Shown here: positions 47,281-57,048 of the stretch, piece after piece
How positions within the stretch are numbered: position 1 is the stretch's first letter
Layout of the letters: each line of letters begins with the position of its first letter
Source of the DNA: Desulforhopalus sp. IMCC35007
GTDB taxonomy: Bacteria > Desulfobacterota > Desulfobulbia > Desulfobulbales > Desulfocapsaceae
Length of the DNA: 64,000 nt
Assembly: GCF_005116575.1 (NCBI RefSeq)
Contig: NZ_SWCN01000012.1
Coordinates: forward strand, 1-64,000
Direction: 5' to 3'
Translations under genes and position numbers: made by a program
The notes under the pieces: model-generated
What the model saw: the letters and a program-made list of their open reading frames with translations, nothing else
The model's database searches: none
Told to the model about the DNA's origin: nothing

Positions 47281-49053
47281 TTGAAACCGACAAATATTGA
47301 AGATCCCAATTACTTTCACAAGGTTATCGACTGCCAGTACGCCTGCCCGTCACACACCCCTGTTCCTGAATATCTGCGTCTCATCAGCCAGGGAAAATAT
47401 GATGAAGCCTTTAAAATCAATTGGATATCAAATGTGTTTCCCGGCATACTTGGAAGAATCTGCGATCGTCCCTGTGAGCCCGCCTGCAGACGGTCACGGG
47501 TTGAAGATAATCCTGTCGCCATCTGTCGTCTGAAACGTGTTGCCTCTGATTACAAAAGTGCAGACATCAGCTTTTTGCCCATCATTCCAAAAGAAAAGAA
47601 TGGTAAAAAGATCGCTCTCATCGGTGCAGGCCCCGCATCACTCACTGTAGCGCGGGACCTCCTGCCGCTCGGCTACGAAGTCGATCTCTATGATGACCAG
47701 AGCAGGGCTGGTGGTTTTATACGAACCCAGGTTCCCTCTTTTCGCCTGCCGGAAAAGGTACTCAACGAAGAGGTAGACCGCATTCTCAATCTCGGCGTGA
47801 ACACCTTTTTCAATCACCGGGTGAACAGCTTAAAAGAGATGCTGGACAAAAATTATGATGCGGTGTTTATCGGCACAGGAGCCCCACGGGGGAGAGATCT
47901 TCCCAATCTTCCCGGAAGAGATGAAGCAGACGCTTCAGTATTCATTGGTATCGATTATCTTGCCTCTGTGTTGTACCGCCACATCACCCACTCTCCGTCA
48001 AAGGTGTTGGTTCTCGGCGGAGGTAATACTGCGATGGACTGCTGCAGAATGGCAAAAAGACTCGGTGGAGACGAGGTCAAGGTGCTCGTCCGTAGCCCCA
48101 TCTCTGACATGAAGGCCTCTCCGTGGGAAATCGAAGACGCTCAAGAGGAAGGAATCCCCATCATCGAAAATCATTCTCCGGTCGATTTCGTGGTTAAAGC
48201 CGGAATACTTGTGGGAATGCACTTTCAGAAAGTTGCAGCACACTACGATGACGAAGGAAAAAGAAGTCTGGTCCCAACGGATGAGCCACCTGTGTTTATT
48301 CCCTGTGATCAGGTCATTCTTGCCGTAGGACAGCAAAACGCCTACCCTTATCTTGATGTAGAGCTTGAGATGAACAAATGGGGACTGCCTGTACTCGATG
48401 AATTGACCCACCAGTCTTCCATCCCCAATTTATTTTTTGGCGGGGATGCCGCTTTTGGTCCTAAAAATGTTATTACAGCTGTTGCCCACGGGCACGAAGC
48501 AGCAATTTCCATTGACCTCTACTGCCAGGATAAAGATCTCCACGATCGCCCCGAACCTATCACCACACTCATCAGCCAGAAAATGGGCCTGCAGGACTGG
48601 CTCTATGACAGCCATATCTCAGACGATAGAAGATACGCTGTACCGACAGTCGACAAAGTCAAATCCCTTAAAAACAGGCTGGTTGAGGTTGAGCTCGGTT
48701 TCAGCAAGCAGACAGGTCACCAGGAAGCTATGCGTTGCCTCAACTGTGATGTACAGACGGTGTTTGATGCTGTGACCTGCATCGAGTGCGACTCCTGTGT
48801 TGATATCTGCCCGGAATCCTGTATTAACTTTATTGACAATGCATCAGAAGCGGAACTGAGAAAAAACATCATGATTCCAGCAAATAACAAAGAGCAGTCT
48901 TTGTACGTATCCGCGCCGGTGGCAACCGGCAGAGTCATGGTCAAAGATGAGAATGTCTGCCTGCACTGCGGTTTGTGCGCAGAACGGTGCCCGACATCCT
49001 CTTGGGAAATGATGAAATTTACCTTCAATTCAGCACAGGCGGGGCAAAAATGA
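47281..49053 (+). CDS. GltD-like Fe-S flavoprotein oxidoreductase
   Basis: A 590-residue protein. The N-terminal Fe-S domain (DCQYACPSHTPV, ICDRPCEPACRR) and two nucleotide-binding folds (ALIGAGPASLTVARDLLPLG for FAD, LVLGGGNTAMDCCRMAKRLG for NAD(P)H) are those of glutamate synthase small subunit/NfnB. Two extra [4Fe-4S] motifs end the protein (CIECDSCVDICPESC and CLHCGLCAERCPTS). The TTG at 47281 follows GAGGAG with 6-bp spacing and is preferred over a TTG at 47218. It overlaps korA. It probably passes electrons between NAD(P)H and the KorAB enzyme or ferredoxin; direction inferred only. Confidence 0.85.
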   Translation: MKPTNIEDPNYFHKVIDCQYACPSHTPVPEYLRLISQGKYDEAFKINWISNVFPGILGRICDRPCEPACRRSRVEDNPVAICRLKRVASDYKSADISFLPIIPKEKNGKKIALIGAGPASLTVARDLLPLGYEVDLYDDQSRAGGFIRTQVPSFRLPEKVLNEEVDRILNLGVNTFFNHRVNSLKEMLDKNYDAVFIGTGAPRGRDLPNLPGRDEADASVFIGIDYLASVLYRHITHSPSKVLVLGGGNTAMDCCRMAKRLGGDEVKVLVRSPISDMKASPWEIEDAQEEGIPIIENHSPVDFVVKAGILVGMHFQKVAAHYDDEGKRSLVPTDEPPVFIPCDQVILAVGQQNAYPYLDVELEMNKWGLPVLDELTHQSSIPNLFFGGDAAFGPKNVITAVAHGHEAAISIDLYCQDKDLHDRPEPITTLISQKMGLQDWLYDSHISDDRRYAVPTVDKVKSLKNRLVEVELGFSKQTGHQEAMRCLNCDVQTVFDAVTCIECDSCVDICPESCINFIDNASEAELRKNIMIPANNKEQSLYVSAPVATGRVMVKDENVCLHCGLCAERCPTSSWEMMKFTFNSAQAGQK

Positions 49054-50897
49054 CAAAGATAGAGAGCATAAACGATTTTGTTGTTCGCTTTGCCAATGTT
49101 AACGGATCTGGTTCCGCCAGTGCCAACAACCTTTTTGCCAAAGCAATTTTTAGAATAGGCGTTCCGGTCAGTCCTAAGAACATCTTCCCCTCCAATATTC
49201 AGGGGTTACCAACCTGGTATGAAGTAAGGGTAAATGAGCAGGGGTTTCTGGGGAGACGTGGCGGTGTTGACCTCACCGTAGCCGTCAACGGACAGACCCT
49301 GCACAAAGACTACAGGGACCTCCTTCCCGGCGGTTATTTCGTCTACGATTCATCAAAGGATCTTCCTGATGATTTCCAGCGTGATGATATCACGATCATT
49401 GGCATTCCGTTCACCCAACTCTGCAATGATGAGTTCAAAAACCCAAAACTGCGCCAGATCTTAAGAAACATCATTTATGTCGGCTCTCTGGCTTTTTTAC
49501 TCGATCTTGAGCTCTCTGTTCTCACCGAATCTATCACCAAACAGTTTCAGAAAAAGCCAAAACTTGCCGAACCCAACATTAAGGCCCTGGAGCTCGGCTA
49601 TGACTTTGCCAGAGACCATTACCCTGATACCTGTAAACTCTCCCTGCGACCTTCTGACAGGGTGGGTAACGACATCCTCATGGACGGAAATTCTGCCATT
49701 GGTCTTGGAGCCGTTTATGCCGGAGCAACCGTTGCCGGCTGGTATCCCATCACCCCTTCCACCTCCGTCGTTGAGGCCTTTGAGCGGTATTCCAAAAAAT
49801 TCCGGGTTGAAGAGGATACCGGCCGCAATAAGGTTGCCATACTCCAGGCTGAAGATGAACTCGCCGCCATCGGCATCGTTATCGGCGCCTCCTGGAATGG
49901 AGCACGGGCTTTCACGGCAACATCAGGTCCTGGAATTTCACTGATGAATGAGTTTTTAGGGCTCGCTTACTTTGCGGAGATTCCCGTGGTTTTAATCGAT
50001 GTGCAGCGTGCAGGCCCCAGTACCGGCATGCCGACCAGGACACAACAATCCGACGTCCTTGCCTGTGCATACGCCTCCCACGGTGACACCAAAAACGTCC
50101 TCTTATTTCCCTGCGATCCCAAAGAGTGTTTTGAGATGAGCGCGGATGCCTTTGATCTGGCAGAACGATTGCAGACACCAATTATTATCATGTCTGATCT
50201 TGATCTCGGCATGAACGACCACCTCTCGGCCCCACTCAACTGGGACGATAATCGCAAATACGACAGGGGAAAAGTTCTCTCGGCAGAAGATCTGGACAAC
50301 CTCAAAGAAAAATGGGGCCGCTACCTCGATGTTGATGGTGACGGTATCTGTTATCGCACCTACCCCGGTACCCACCCGACCAAAGGGGCCTATTTCACCA
50401 GGGGAACCTCCCATAATGAATATTCCGCCTATACCGAAGAAAGCTCCATTTACCTGGCTGGCATGGAAAGACTGCTGGTAAAATGGGATACAGCGAAGGA
50501 TCTGGTTCCTGCTCCCAGGAGCAAAATCCGTGACCCGGAAAACAAGGTCGGGGTACTTTTCTATGGTACCACTACCCATGCAACCTATGAAGCAATCAGC
50601 CGCTTTTCCAAAAAAGGACTAAAAATCAACAGCCTCAGGGTGCGAGCCTTCCCCTTTCAAAAAGAGGTTATTGATTTCATCAACAGTCATGAAACAATCT
50701 TTGTTATCGAACAGAACCGTGACGCCCAATTGCGTACCCTGCTCATGACAGAGGATGGGGTTTCACCGATAAAACTGCAGTCAATTCTCAACTACGATGG
50801 CTTACCCATAACTGCAAATTTCATAACCGATAAAATCGATAACCTGCTTGCCGTCGAAGAGCAAATGGGACAAGAGACAAAGGGAGGAAAAGCATGA
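49050..50897 (+). CDS. 2-oxoacid:acceptor oxidoreductase, fused gamma-alpha subunit
   Basis: A 615-residue subunit. Residues about 1-195 are the gamma domain (FVVRFANVNGSGSASANNLFAKAI, RRGGVDLTVAVN), which binds CoA-enzyme contacts. About 205-600 is the alpha pyrimidine-binding domain with GNSAIGLGAVYAGATVAGWYPITPST, ATSGPGISLM and AGPSTGMPTRTQQSD. Family members (KorA-type) oxidatively decarboxylate 2-oxoacids to acyl-CoA with reduced ferredoxin, or run in reverse. The start lies in an ATGA overlap with the flavoprotein gene, and its stop overlaps korB. Substrate: 2-oxoglutarate or branched-chain 2-oxoacid are both possible; ilvD and ilvA flank it. Confidence 0.9.
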   Translation: MTKIESINDFVVRFANVNGSGSASANNLFAKAIFRIGVPVSPKNIFPSNIQGLPTWYEVRVNEQGFLGRRGGVDLTVAVNGQTLHKDYRDLLPGGYFVYDSSKDLPDDFQRDDITIIGIPFTQLCNDEFKNPKLRQILRNIIYVGSLAFLLDLELSVLTESITKQFQKKPKLAEPNIKALELGYDFARDHYPDTCKLSLRPSDRVGNDILMDGNSAIGLGAVYAGATVAGWYPITPSTSVVEAFERYSKKFRVEEDTGRNKVAILQAEDELAAIGIVIGASWNGARAFTATSGPGISLMNEFLGLAYFAEIPVVLIDVQRAGPSTGMPTRTQQSDVLACAYASHGDTKNVLLFPCDPKECFEMSADAFDLAERLQTPIIIMSDLDLGMNDHLSAPLNWDDNRKYDRGKVLSAEDLDNLKEKWGRYLDVDGDGICYRTYPGTHPTKGAYFTRGTSHNEYSAYTEESSIYLAGMERLLVKWDTAKDLVPAPRSKIRDPENKVGVLFYGTTTHATYEAISRFSKKGLKINSLRVRAFPFQKEVIDFINSHETIFVIEQNRDAQLRTLLMTEDGVSPIKLQSILNYDGLPITANFITDKIDNLLAVEEQMGQETKGGKA

Positions 50898-51946
50898 GCT
50901 TTGAACGACCCACATTTCGCCACCCGCAGCAGGCAAAAAACGAAGCGGGCTATACCAGAAAGGATTACGAAGGAGCTATCTCTACACTCTGTGCCGGTTG
51001 TGGTCACGATTCCGCGACCGCAGGAATAATTCAAGCCTGTTTTGAACTGAACGTCGAGCCACACCGGGTTGCCAAGATGTCCGGCATAGGCTGTTCATCG
51101 AAAACTCCTGCCTATTTTCTAGGAAGATCCCACGGCTTCAACTCTGTCCATGGCCGAATGCCTTCCATTGCCACCGGCGCTAATATGGCCAACCGGGATC
51201 TGTTGTATATCGGAGTATCCGGTGACGGGGATACCGCCTCCATCGGCATGGGCCAGTTTGCCCACGCTCTGCGGCGGAACTTAAATCTGAATTATCTCTG
51301 CATGAATAACGGCTGCTACGGACTCACCAAAGGCCAGGACTCCGCCACGGCAGACAAAGGTTCAGCGGGTAAAAAAGGTGTTCCCAACCCTTATGCCTCC
51401 ATCGATCTCTGTGAGCTTGCCATTGAACTCGGTGCAAGCTATGTGGCAAGAGGGTTTTCCGGCGACAAAAAGCAGCTTGTGCCGCTCATCAAGGGGGCTT
51501 TTGCCCACAGTGGGCTTGCCTTCATAGACATCATTTCACCCTGCGTAACCTTTAATAACACCTCAACGTCGACCAAAAGTTACGAATACGTGCGCGAACA
51601 TATCGAGGCGACCAATACCTTTGACTTTATTCCCCTGCAGCAGGAGATTCTGGCCGATTATGAGGAGGGAACCAGCCAGGCGGTCACCATGCACGATGGC
51701 AGTATTATCCACCTCCATAAAGCCGATTCCTCAAAAGATGTCACCAACCGTCTTATCGCCGTCAACAACCTTGAAACCGAAAAAGCTAAGGGCAGACTGC
51801 TTACAGGCCTCCTCTATGTGAATCAGGAGATCATGGAAACCCACGATATTATCAACTCAACTCTCAGACCTTTAAACAGTTTAACCGAACGTGATCTTTG
51901 TCCTGGCAATCAGGCCCTGCAAAAAATCAACGATAGTTTACGATAG
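50894..51946 (+). CDS. 2-oxoacid:acceptor oxidoreductase, beta (TPP-binding) subunit
   Basis: A 350-residue subunit carrying thiamine diphosphate and a proximal Fe-S cluster. CAGCGHDSAT, CSSKTPAYF, the TPP metal-binding VSGDGDTASIG and NNGCYGLTKGQDS are typical of KorB. It overlaps korA by ATGA, so the stoichiometry is fixed with the fused alpha subunit. Cysteines in CAGCGH and SPCVTFN would hold the cluster. A hairpin follows 8 bp after the stop. Confidence 0.93.
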   Translation: MSFERPTFRHPQQAKNEAGYTRKDYEGAISTLCAGCGHDSATAGIIQACFELNVEPHRVAKMSGIGCSSKTPAYFLGRSHGFNSVHGRMPSIATGANMANRDLLYIGVSGDGDTASIGMGQFAHALRRNLNLNYLCMNNGCYGLTKGQDSATADKGSAGKKGVPNPYASIDLCELAIELGASYVARGFSGDKKQLVPLIKGAFAHSGLAFIDIISPCVTFNNTSTSTKSYEYVREHIEATNTFDFIPLQQEILADYEEGTSQAVTMHDGSIIHLHKADSSKDVTNRLIAVNNLETEKAKGRLLTGLLYVNQEIMETHDIINSTLRPLNSLTERDLCPGNQALQKINDSLR

Positions 51947-51954
51947 TTTCATTT

Positions 51955-51987
51955 GCCTGCATTGCAGATCTCTTCTGCAATGCAGGC
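51955..51987 (+). terminator. Hairpin between korB and ilvA
   Basis: GCCTGCATTGCAGA and TCTGCAATGCAGGC form a 14-bp perfect stem with a 5-base loop, starting 8 bp after the korB stop. It covers an in-frame ATG (51980) of the ilvA frame, which argues that ilvA starts further downstream. No T-run follows, so it could be a partial terminator or attenuator. Confidence 0.6.
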
Positions 51988-52051
51988 GAACCACACAATA
52001 CAGGCCCGTCCCCACCATCTCCTTCCCCAATTTGATCTGAGGTTACCCAGC

Positions 52052-53560
52052 TTGCAAAAACTTTTTAAAGACATTCTCACATCCCGCGTCTATGAGGCTG
52101 CCATAGAGACCACTCTTGATAAGGCAGAAGCACTTTCTCTCTCGACAGGCAACACCATTTTGCTCAAACGCGAAGACCAGCAACCGGTTTTTTCCTTTAA
52201 ACTCCGTGGGGCCTATAACAAACTGGCCCACCTCAGCCAGGCTGAAAAACAAAAGGGGGTTATCACCGCAAGTGCCGGAAACCACGCTCAGGGTGTTGCC
52301 TTTGCGGCAAGAAGGCTTGGGATGAAGGCTCTTATTGTCATGCCTGCAACAACCCCAGCAATAAAAATTGAAGCGGTTGAGCGGATGGGTGGAAGCGTGC
52401 GTCTCCACGGCAATAACTACTCTGAAGCTGCAGAATACGCAACAAAGCTCACCCGTGAAACAGGGATGATTCATGTCCATCCTTTTGATGACGAAATGGT
52501 CATTGCAGGACAGGGAACCATCGCAGATGAACTGCTCAGACAAAACCCAGGACAGCTCGATGCTATTTTTGTACCCGTTGGTGGCGGCGGACTCATTGCG
52601 GGAATTGCCCTCTATATCAAGACACTGAGGCCAGAAGTTGAAATAATTGGCGTTGAACCCCTGGACAGTTGCGCCATGCACAACTCCTTGAAAAAGGGTG
52701 AACGGGTCAGTCTTGATACAGTTGGAATTTTTGCAGATGGCGTTGCCGTACGTCAGGTCGGAGAGAAAACCTACAATATCTGCCGAAAATATGTGGATAG
52801 AATCATAACCGTTACAACCGACGAGCTGTGCAGTGGCATGAAAGCGGTTTATCAGGCAACCCGATCCATTGTTGAACCTGCGGGAGGACTCGGGATGACC
52901 GGGCTCATCAAATATATCAAGGAGACTCACTGTAAAGAAAAGGTTCTCATTGCCATCAATTCAGGCGCAAACATGAACTTTGAAAGACTTCGATACGTTG
53001 CCGAACGTACCGTCATCGGAGAGCACCAAGAAGCGCTCTTTGCCGTCAAGATCCCCGAAAAGCCAGGCAGTCTGAAGACCTTCTGCATGGATCTTGTCGG
53101 TGAACGTAATATAACAGAATTCAACTATCGGCTGGCAAGCCGAAACAGTGCCCACATTTTTGTCGGTATATCTGTGCGCAACAGCGAAGAACGGCAGGCT
53201 TTCGGCCAGCAGCTCACCAAGGCAGGTTATGAAAACCAGGATATCACAGACAACGATCTGGCCAAAACCCATATCCGCTATATGGTTGGAGGGAAATCCG
53301 ATGCCGTTCAAAACGAGAGGCTCTTCCGCTTCTGGTTTCCTGAAACTCCGGGGGCTCTCACCCGATTTCTAGAGGCCACCAAGGGGAACCATAATATCTC
53401 ACTTTTTCACTACCGCGCCCAGGGCGGAGACTTCGGCAGGGTTCTCATTGGTCTGGAATGCCCCGAAGGTAAAGACGCGGGCCTTGAAGAAAAACTCAAC
53501 TCACTGGGCTACCGATACAAGGAAGAGACCGACAACCCTGCCTATACCCTCTTTTTGTAA
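52052..53560 (+). CDS. ilvA: Threonine dehydratase
   Basis: A 502-residue PLP enzyme deaminating threonine to 2-oxobutyrate, the first step to isoleucine. The catalytic domain has FSFKLRGAYNKL with the PLP lysine, SAGNHAQGVA and the phosphate loop VGGGGLIAG. Two ACT-like regulatory domains (about 330-410 and 425-500) fit feedback control by isoleucine/valine. Start choice: a TTG at 52052 with GAGG 9 bp upstream gives the family start and usual length. In-frame alternatives are ATG 51980, within a strong hairpin, and TTG 51953. Confidence 0.93.
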   Translation: MQKLFKDILTSRVYEAAIETTLDKAEALSLSTGNTILLKREDQQPVFSFKLRGAYNKLAHLSQAEKQKGVITASAGNHAQGVAFAARRLGMKALIVMPATTPAIKIEAVERMGGSVRLHGNNYSEAAEYATKLTRETGMIHVHPFDDEMVIAGQGTIADELLRQNPGQLDAIFVPVGGGGLIAGIALYIKTLRPEVEIIGVEPLDSCAMHNSLKKGERVSLDTVGIFADGVAVRQVGEKTYNICRKYVDRIITVTTDELCSGMKAVYQATRSIVEPAGGLGMTGLIKYIKETHCKEKVLIAINSGANMNFERLRYVAERTVIGEHQEALFAVKIPEKPGSLKTFCMDLVGERNITEFNYRLASRNSAHIFVGISVRNSEERQAFGQQLTKAGYENQDITDNDLAKTHIRYMVGGKSDAVQNERLFRFWFPETPGALTRFLEATKGNHNISLFHYRAQGGDFGRVLIGLECPEGKDAGLEEKLNSLGYRYKEETDNPAYTLFL

Positions 53561-53855
53561 AGAGATGCCACATAACAGCGCCTGTTTGGCCTTATTTGTT
53601 GGCCGTGTAAGTCTATTCAGATAAATGTTTTCTGCAAACTCAGGTGCTCAGCCATAAAAGAGGCGATAAAAAATTCGCCCTGATCGTTCTACGGCTGAAA
53701 TCTGATCTGCATTGAATAATCCGTATCCTTGCTCGCCCTTTCCCGGCAGAACATCTGGCAAAACCACCTTTTAAATGATAGGATTGTAAAAACTATCATT
53801 CATATTTTCTCACCTGGCGTTGTCACAAGTGCATCTCTACTATGGAGGAATAATG

Positions 53856-54608
53856 ATGAAGATTTTACATCTGAGTGACTTACATTTTCACACAAACACC
53901 AAGGATAACAAAAAGATCCTCAAGACTCTCGATAAGGTGAAAGAGAAGTACTCTAACCACTTTATAGTCGTGACTGGGGATATTGTCGACGATGGCCACG
54001 AGAAACAATTCAAAAACGCCTATAATGCTTTGAAAGATTTGAAAGGTCGCCTTTTTATCGTTCCAGGAAACCACGACTTCGGCGCGGCAGGCAATTTCTA
54101 CAGCCGTGAAAGAGCCGCAAGATTTGACGAAATGCTGGCAAAACCTCTCGACCAGGGTGGGACCTTTTCCTTTGACAATCGACCCGTTGTCAACGTCGTC
54201 ACCGAGGGAAATGACCAGGTCTTATTTATTGGCCTCGATTCGAATCTGGAGACAGAGAGCCCTTTTGATTTTGCCTGCGGAGAAATTGGAAAACTCCAGC
54301 GCAATGCTCTTGCTGAACTGCTCAGCGACAGCACCACGACATATATGAAAAAAATTCTTTTTTTCCATCATCATCCCTTTATCCGTAACGATCCGTTTAT
54401 GGAAATGAAGGATTCAGCAAAACTTGCCCGAACAATTTATGGCAGAGTGGACGCCGTCCTGTTTGGTCATAAACATGAGATGGCTCTCTTTGAAAATACC
54501 TGGGGAATACCATTTATCTCAGCCTCCGACAATTCTCCAGGAAAAGATAAAGGCGGTGAATTAACGATAGAAGAAGGAAAGGTGAGTTTTCAGTACGTAC
54601 AAATATAA
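53856..54608 (+). CDS. Calcineurin-like metallophosphoesterase
   Basis: A 250-residue phosphoesterase with all dimetal motifs: HLSDLHFH, VVTGDIVDDG, VPGNHDFG, FFHHHPF and FGHKHEM. Similar proteins hydrolyse cyclic nucleotides or other phosphodiesters, but the substrate is unknown. A GGAGGA site lies 6-7 bp before ATG 53856; an ATG three bases earlier is nearly as good, and a TTG further upstream is rejected. It is an isolated gene. Confidence 0.88.
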   Translation: MKILHLSDLHFHTNTKDNKKILKTLDKVKEKYSNHFIVVTGDIVDDGHEKQFKNAYNALKDLKGRLFIVPGNHDFGAAGNFYSRERAARFDEMLAKPLDQGGTFSFDNRPVVNVVTEGNDQVLFIGLDSNLETESPFDFACGEIGKLQRNALAELLSDSTTTYMKKILFFHHHPFIRNDPFMEMKDSAKLARTIYGRVDAVLFGHKHEMALFENTWGIPFISASDNSPGKDKGGELTIEEGKVSFQYVQI

Positions 54609-54785
54609 TCACCTGCCAATAGCCAGCAGCTTAAACCCAGCAGAACCGGGAAAAGATTGGATACCAGGTCAACTCCCAACGCATAGGGAAATGAATGCTG
54701 CGCATACGTCATAAGGACCAGAGCGATCTTTTGCTCGTATGCGCAGGAACTGCACCAGCAATCCAGCTGTTCCCTTTTCCTTCTC

Positions 54786-56177
54786 TTATATGTCTATGAC
54801 CTTACCGGGATTGCAGAGATTTAACGGGTCAAACGCCCTTTTGATGATACGCATCATTTCAATTTCCACCGGATCTTTGTAGCGGAGAAGTTCCTCTCTT
54901 TTCAACTGTCCAACACCATGCTCAGCCGCAATGGAGCCATCCATACGATGTACCACGTCATGAACTATCTTGTTGACCTCCCCCCACATCTCAAGAAACA
55001 GGGCGCCATCCATGTCAGCAGGCTGAGTGAGATTGAAGTGAACATTGCCATCGCCGGCATGGCCAAAGCAGCAGGCCAGCACGCCGGGGATTCTCTGCTG
55101 GACAAGTTCAGTTGCCTCGCCAATAAAGTCAACGAGCCGACTAAGGGGCAGAGAAACATCGTGTTTAATGGAAGCACCTTTTTTCTTCTGGGCATCCGAA
55201 ATCTGCTCACGTAGACTCCAGAGCTCATCGGCCTCTTCTTCTGTAATTGCTATCCTATAGGCATATGATGAGCCTTCGAGTAACTTTTCAAGGGGCCCAA
55301 GCAGGTCCAGCTGAGGGTCTGTTGAATTAAGTTCAATGAGACCGTACCAACCATAGGGCTGCTCAAAAGGCTCTCTGGTATTTATGCCACATTCGCACAC
55401 CACCACCATGGCAACTCGAGAGATAATCTCAAAACCGCAGAGATTCTCGGCAAAATGGTTGCGCACAGAGGCAAAAGCCTCCATTAATTCAGCAAGGCTT
55501 GCCGTGGCAACCATGGCTGTTTGCTGTACCCTCGGATAGGGATAGAGTTTCAAGGTAGCAGCTGTGACTATTCCAAGGGTACCCTCTGCTCCAATAAAGA
55601 GATGCTTGAGATCGTAGCCCGCATTATCTTTTCTTAATCCTCGCAGACCGTACCATATTTCACCAGAGGGAAGTACAACCTCCAGTCCAAGGACAAGGTC
55701 CCGGGTATTGCCATACCTCAGGACATTGATACCTCCAAGATTCGTTGAAATATTCCCACCAATCCGGCACTCTTTTTCAGAGGGACTGCTGAGTGAAAAG
55801 AGAAGTCCTTCTTCTTGGGCCGCTTCCTGCAGGCTGGCCAGGATACAGCCTGATTCAGCCGTTAGAGTGGCATTGAGCGGATCAATATTTCGAATATTGT
55901 CCATCCTTCCAAGGTTTACCAGAATCCCACCGGCAGGAACGGCCCCCCCGCAAAGACCGGTATTGCCAGACTGAGGGGTATAAGAGACTCTGTGTTGGTT
56001 ACACAGTTTGACCAGAGCTGCCACCTCCTCCGTCGAACCTGGCAGGACAACCGCAAGGCATGATCCTACATAAAGGCCCCGCCTCTCTTTTAAAAGAGGC
56101 GCCATCTCTTCTTTCTGCAAAAGGACATTCTCCGGGCCAACTATTTTCGTTACTTCCTGCAGGAATACATCACTCAT
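54786..56177 (-). CDS. FAD-linked oxidase (GlcD/D-lactate dehydrogenase-like)
   Basis: A 463-residue flavoprotein. The N-terminal FAD-binding PCMH domain (VVLPGSTEEVAALVKLCN, PQSGNTGLCGGAVP) is followed by the GlcD-type C-terminal domain with GHAGDGNVHFNL and IAAEHGVGQLKRE. It probably oxidises glycolate, D-lactate or another 2-hydroxyacid. The Fe-S partner GlcF is not in the window, so the electron acceptor is unknown. Confidence 0.88.
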   Translation of the reverse strand: MSDVFLQEVTKIVGPENVLLQKEEMAPLLKERRGLYVGSCLAVVLPGSTEEVAALVKLCNQHRVSYTPQSGNTGLCGGAVPAGGILVNLGRMDNIRNIDPLNATLTAESGCILASLQEAAQEEGLLFSLSSPSEKECRIGGNISTNLGGINVLRYGNTRDLVLGLEVVLPSGEIWYGLRGLRKDNAGYDLKHLFIGAEGTLGIVTAATLKLYPYPRVQQTAMVATASLAELMEAFASVRNHFAENLCGFEIISRVAMVVVCECGINTREPFEQPYGWYGLIELNSTDPQLDLLGPLEKLLEGSSYAYRIAITEEEADELWSLREQISDAQKKKGASIKHDVSLPLSRLVDFIGEATELVQQRIPGVLACCFGHAGDGNVHFNLTQPADMDGALFLEMWGEVNKIVHDVVHRMDGSIAAEHGVGQLKREELLRYKDPVEIEMMRIIKRAFDPLNLCNPGKVIDI

Positions 56178-56622
56178 CTGTTCAATCCTTTTCCATCTTT
56201 TCTCTATAATCGCTGCAAGGTTTCATCACTTTGATAAAGCCGAGCTGATCTCTGACATACCAGAGCAACAACATTACTCAGTGAGGCTATAAGCTTGCGG
56301 ATATCCTCAATCGCTTCCCTTCCTATAGTATTCCTGCCTGCAAGAGTCAATCATCATAAGCAGTTTGGCAATAAGGCCTGCCAAAGGTTACAACTAAATT
56401 AAAATCCTGATGTTGCCAACTGTTAGTCAGCTGCGAGAATCACTCTCTCACTGGAGAGCATAAAAGAATTTAACCTGACCTCAGGCCACGCTTTGTATGT
56501 ACAAAATGTTTTGGTGAATAATGTTGTGGTATCTTGCAGGTTGCCTAACCACGAGTCTTTCTGTATATCACTACCAAAAACGTACTTTGAAATATCTTTT
56601 AAGAATCTGCCTGGCTTGAAAA
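56178..56622. other. Intergenic region, no clear content
   Basis: A 445-bp gap between a minus-strand oxidase and a plus-strand GNAT gene. It contains a small CTCTC/GAGAG hairpin (56445-56458) and a lone GCCTAAC near 56543. No promoter could be assigned with confidence and no ORF is convincing. Confidence 0.35.
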
Positions 56623-57048
56623 ATGAAAATACACGTTGAAATCGGATGTGAGAATATTAACTGGGGTGAATTATGCGAATTAATCCGTTCATCTTCTCTT
56701 GGAATACGGGAACCGGAACGGTTGGAAATTGCCTCAAAGAATAGTTTTGTTGTTTGCGCTGTCTATGTTTCACAAAAAATTATAGGATTTGGTCGAGCAT
56801 TATCAGATGGTCAATATCAATCAGCGATTTATGATGTTGTGGTTTCTCCTGTTTATCAAAAAAGGGGAATCGGGAAATTGATTATGGAAGCGTTGATGAG
56901 TCGATTACCTAAAGACGGCGTCACTCTGATTTATGTCGCTCCAGGTAAACAAATATTTTATGAAAAACAGAATTTCAAGCATCTGAAGACAGGAATGGGA
57001 TTATTTCCAAATCCGAACAAATCTAAGGCTAACGGCTACATATATTGA
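56623..57048 (+). CDS. GNAT family acetyltransferase, AT-rich
   Basis: A 141-residue acetyltransferase with the acetyl-CoA loop YQKRGIGKLIMEAL, preceded by IYDVVVSP, and FYEKQNFKHLKTGMGLF near the end, as in small GNATs. The gene is visibly more AT-rich than its neighbours and stands alone between regions without genes, so recent acquisition is possible. Substrate unknown. Its 5' ribosome site is weak. Confidence 0.8.
   Translation: MKIHVEIGCENINWGELCELIRSSSLGIREPERLEIASKNSFVVCAVYVSQKIIGFGRALSDGQYQSAIYDVVVSPVYQKRGIGKLIMEALMSRLPKDGVTLIYVAPGKQIFYEKQNFKHLKTGMGLFPNPNKSKANGYIY

Noticed and set aside
51953-52051. An N-terminal extension of IlvA from TTG 51953 or ATG 51980
   Set aside because: The extension would run through a strong hairpin and lacks ribosome sites; the TTG at 52052 has GAGG and gives the family start.
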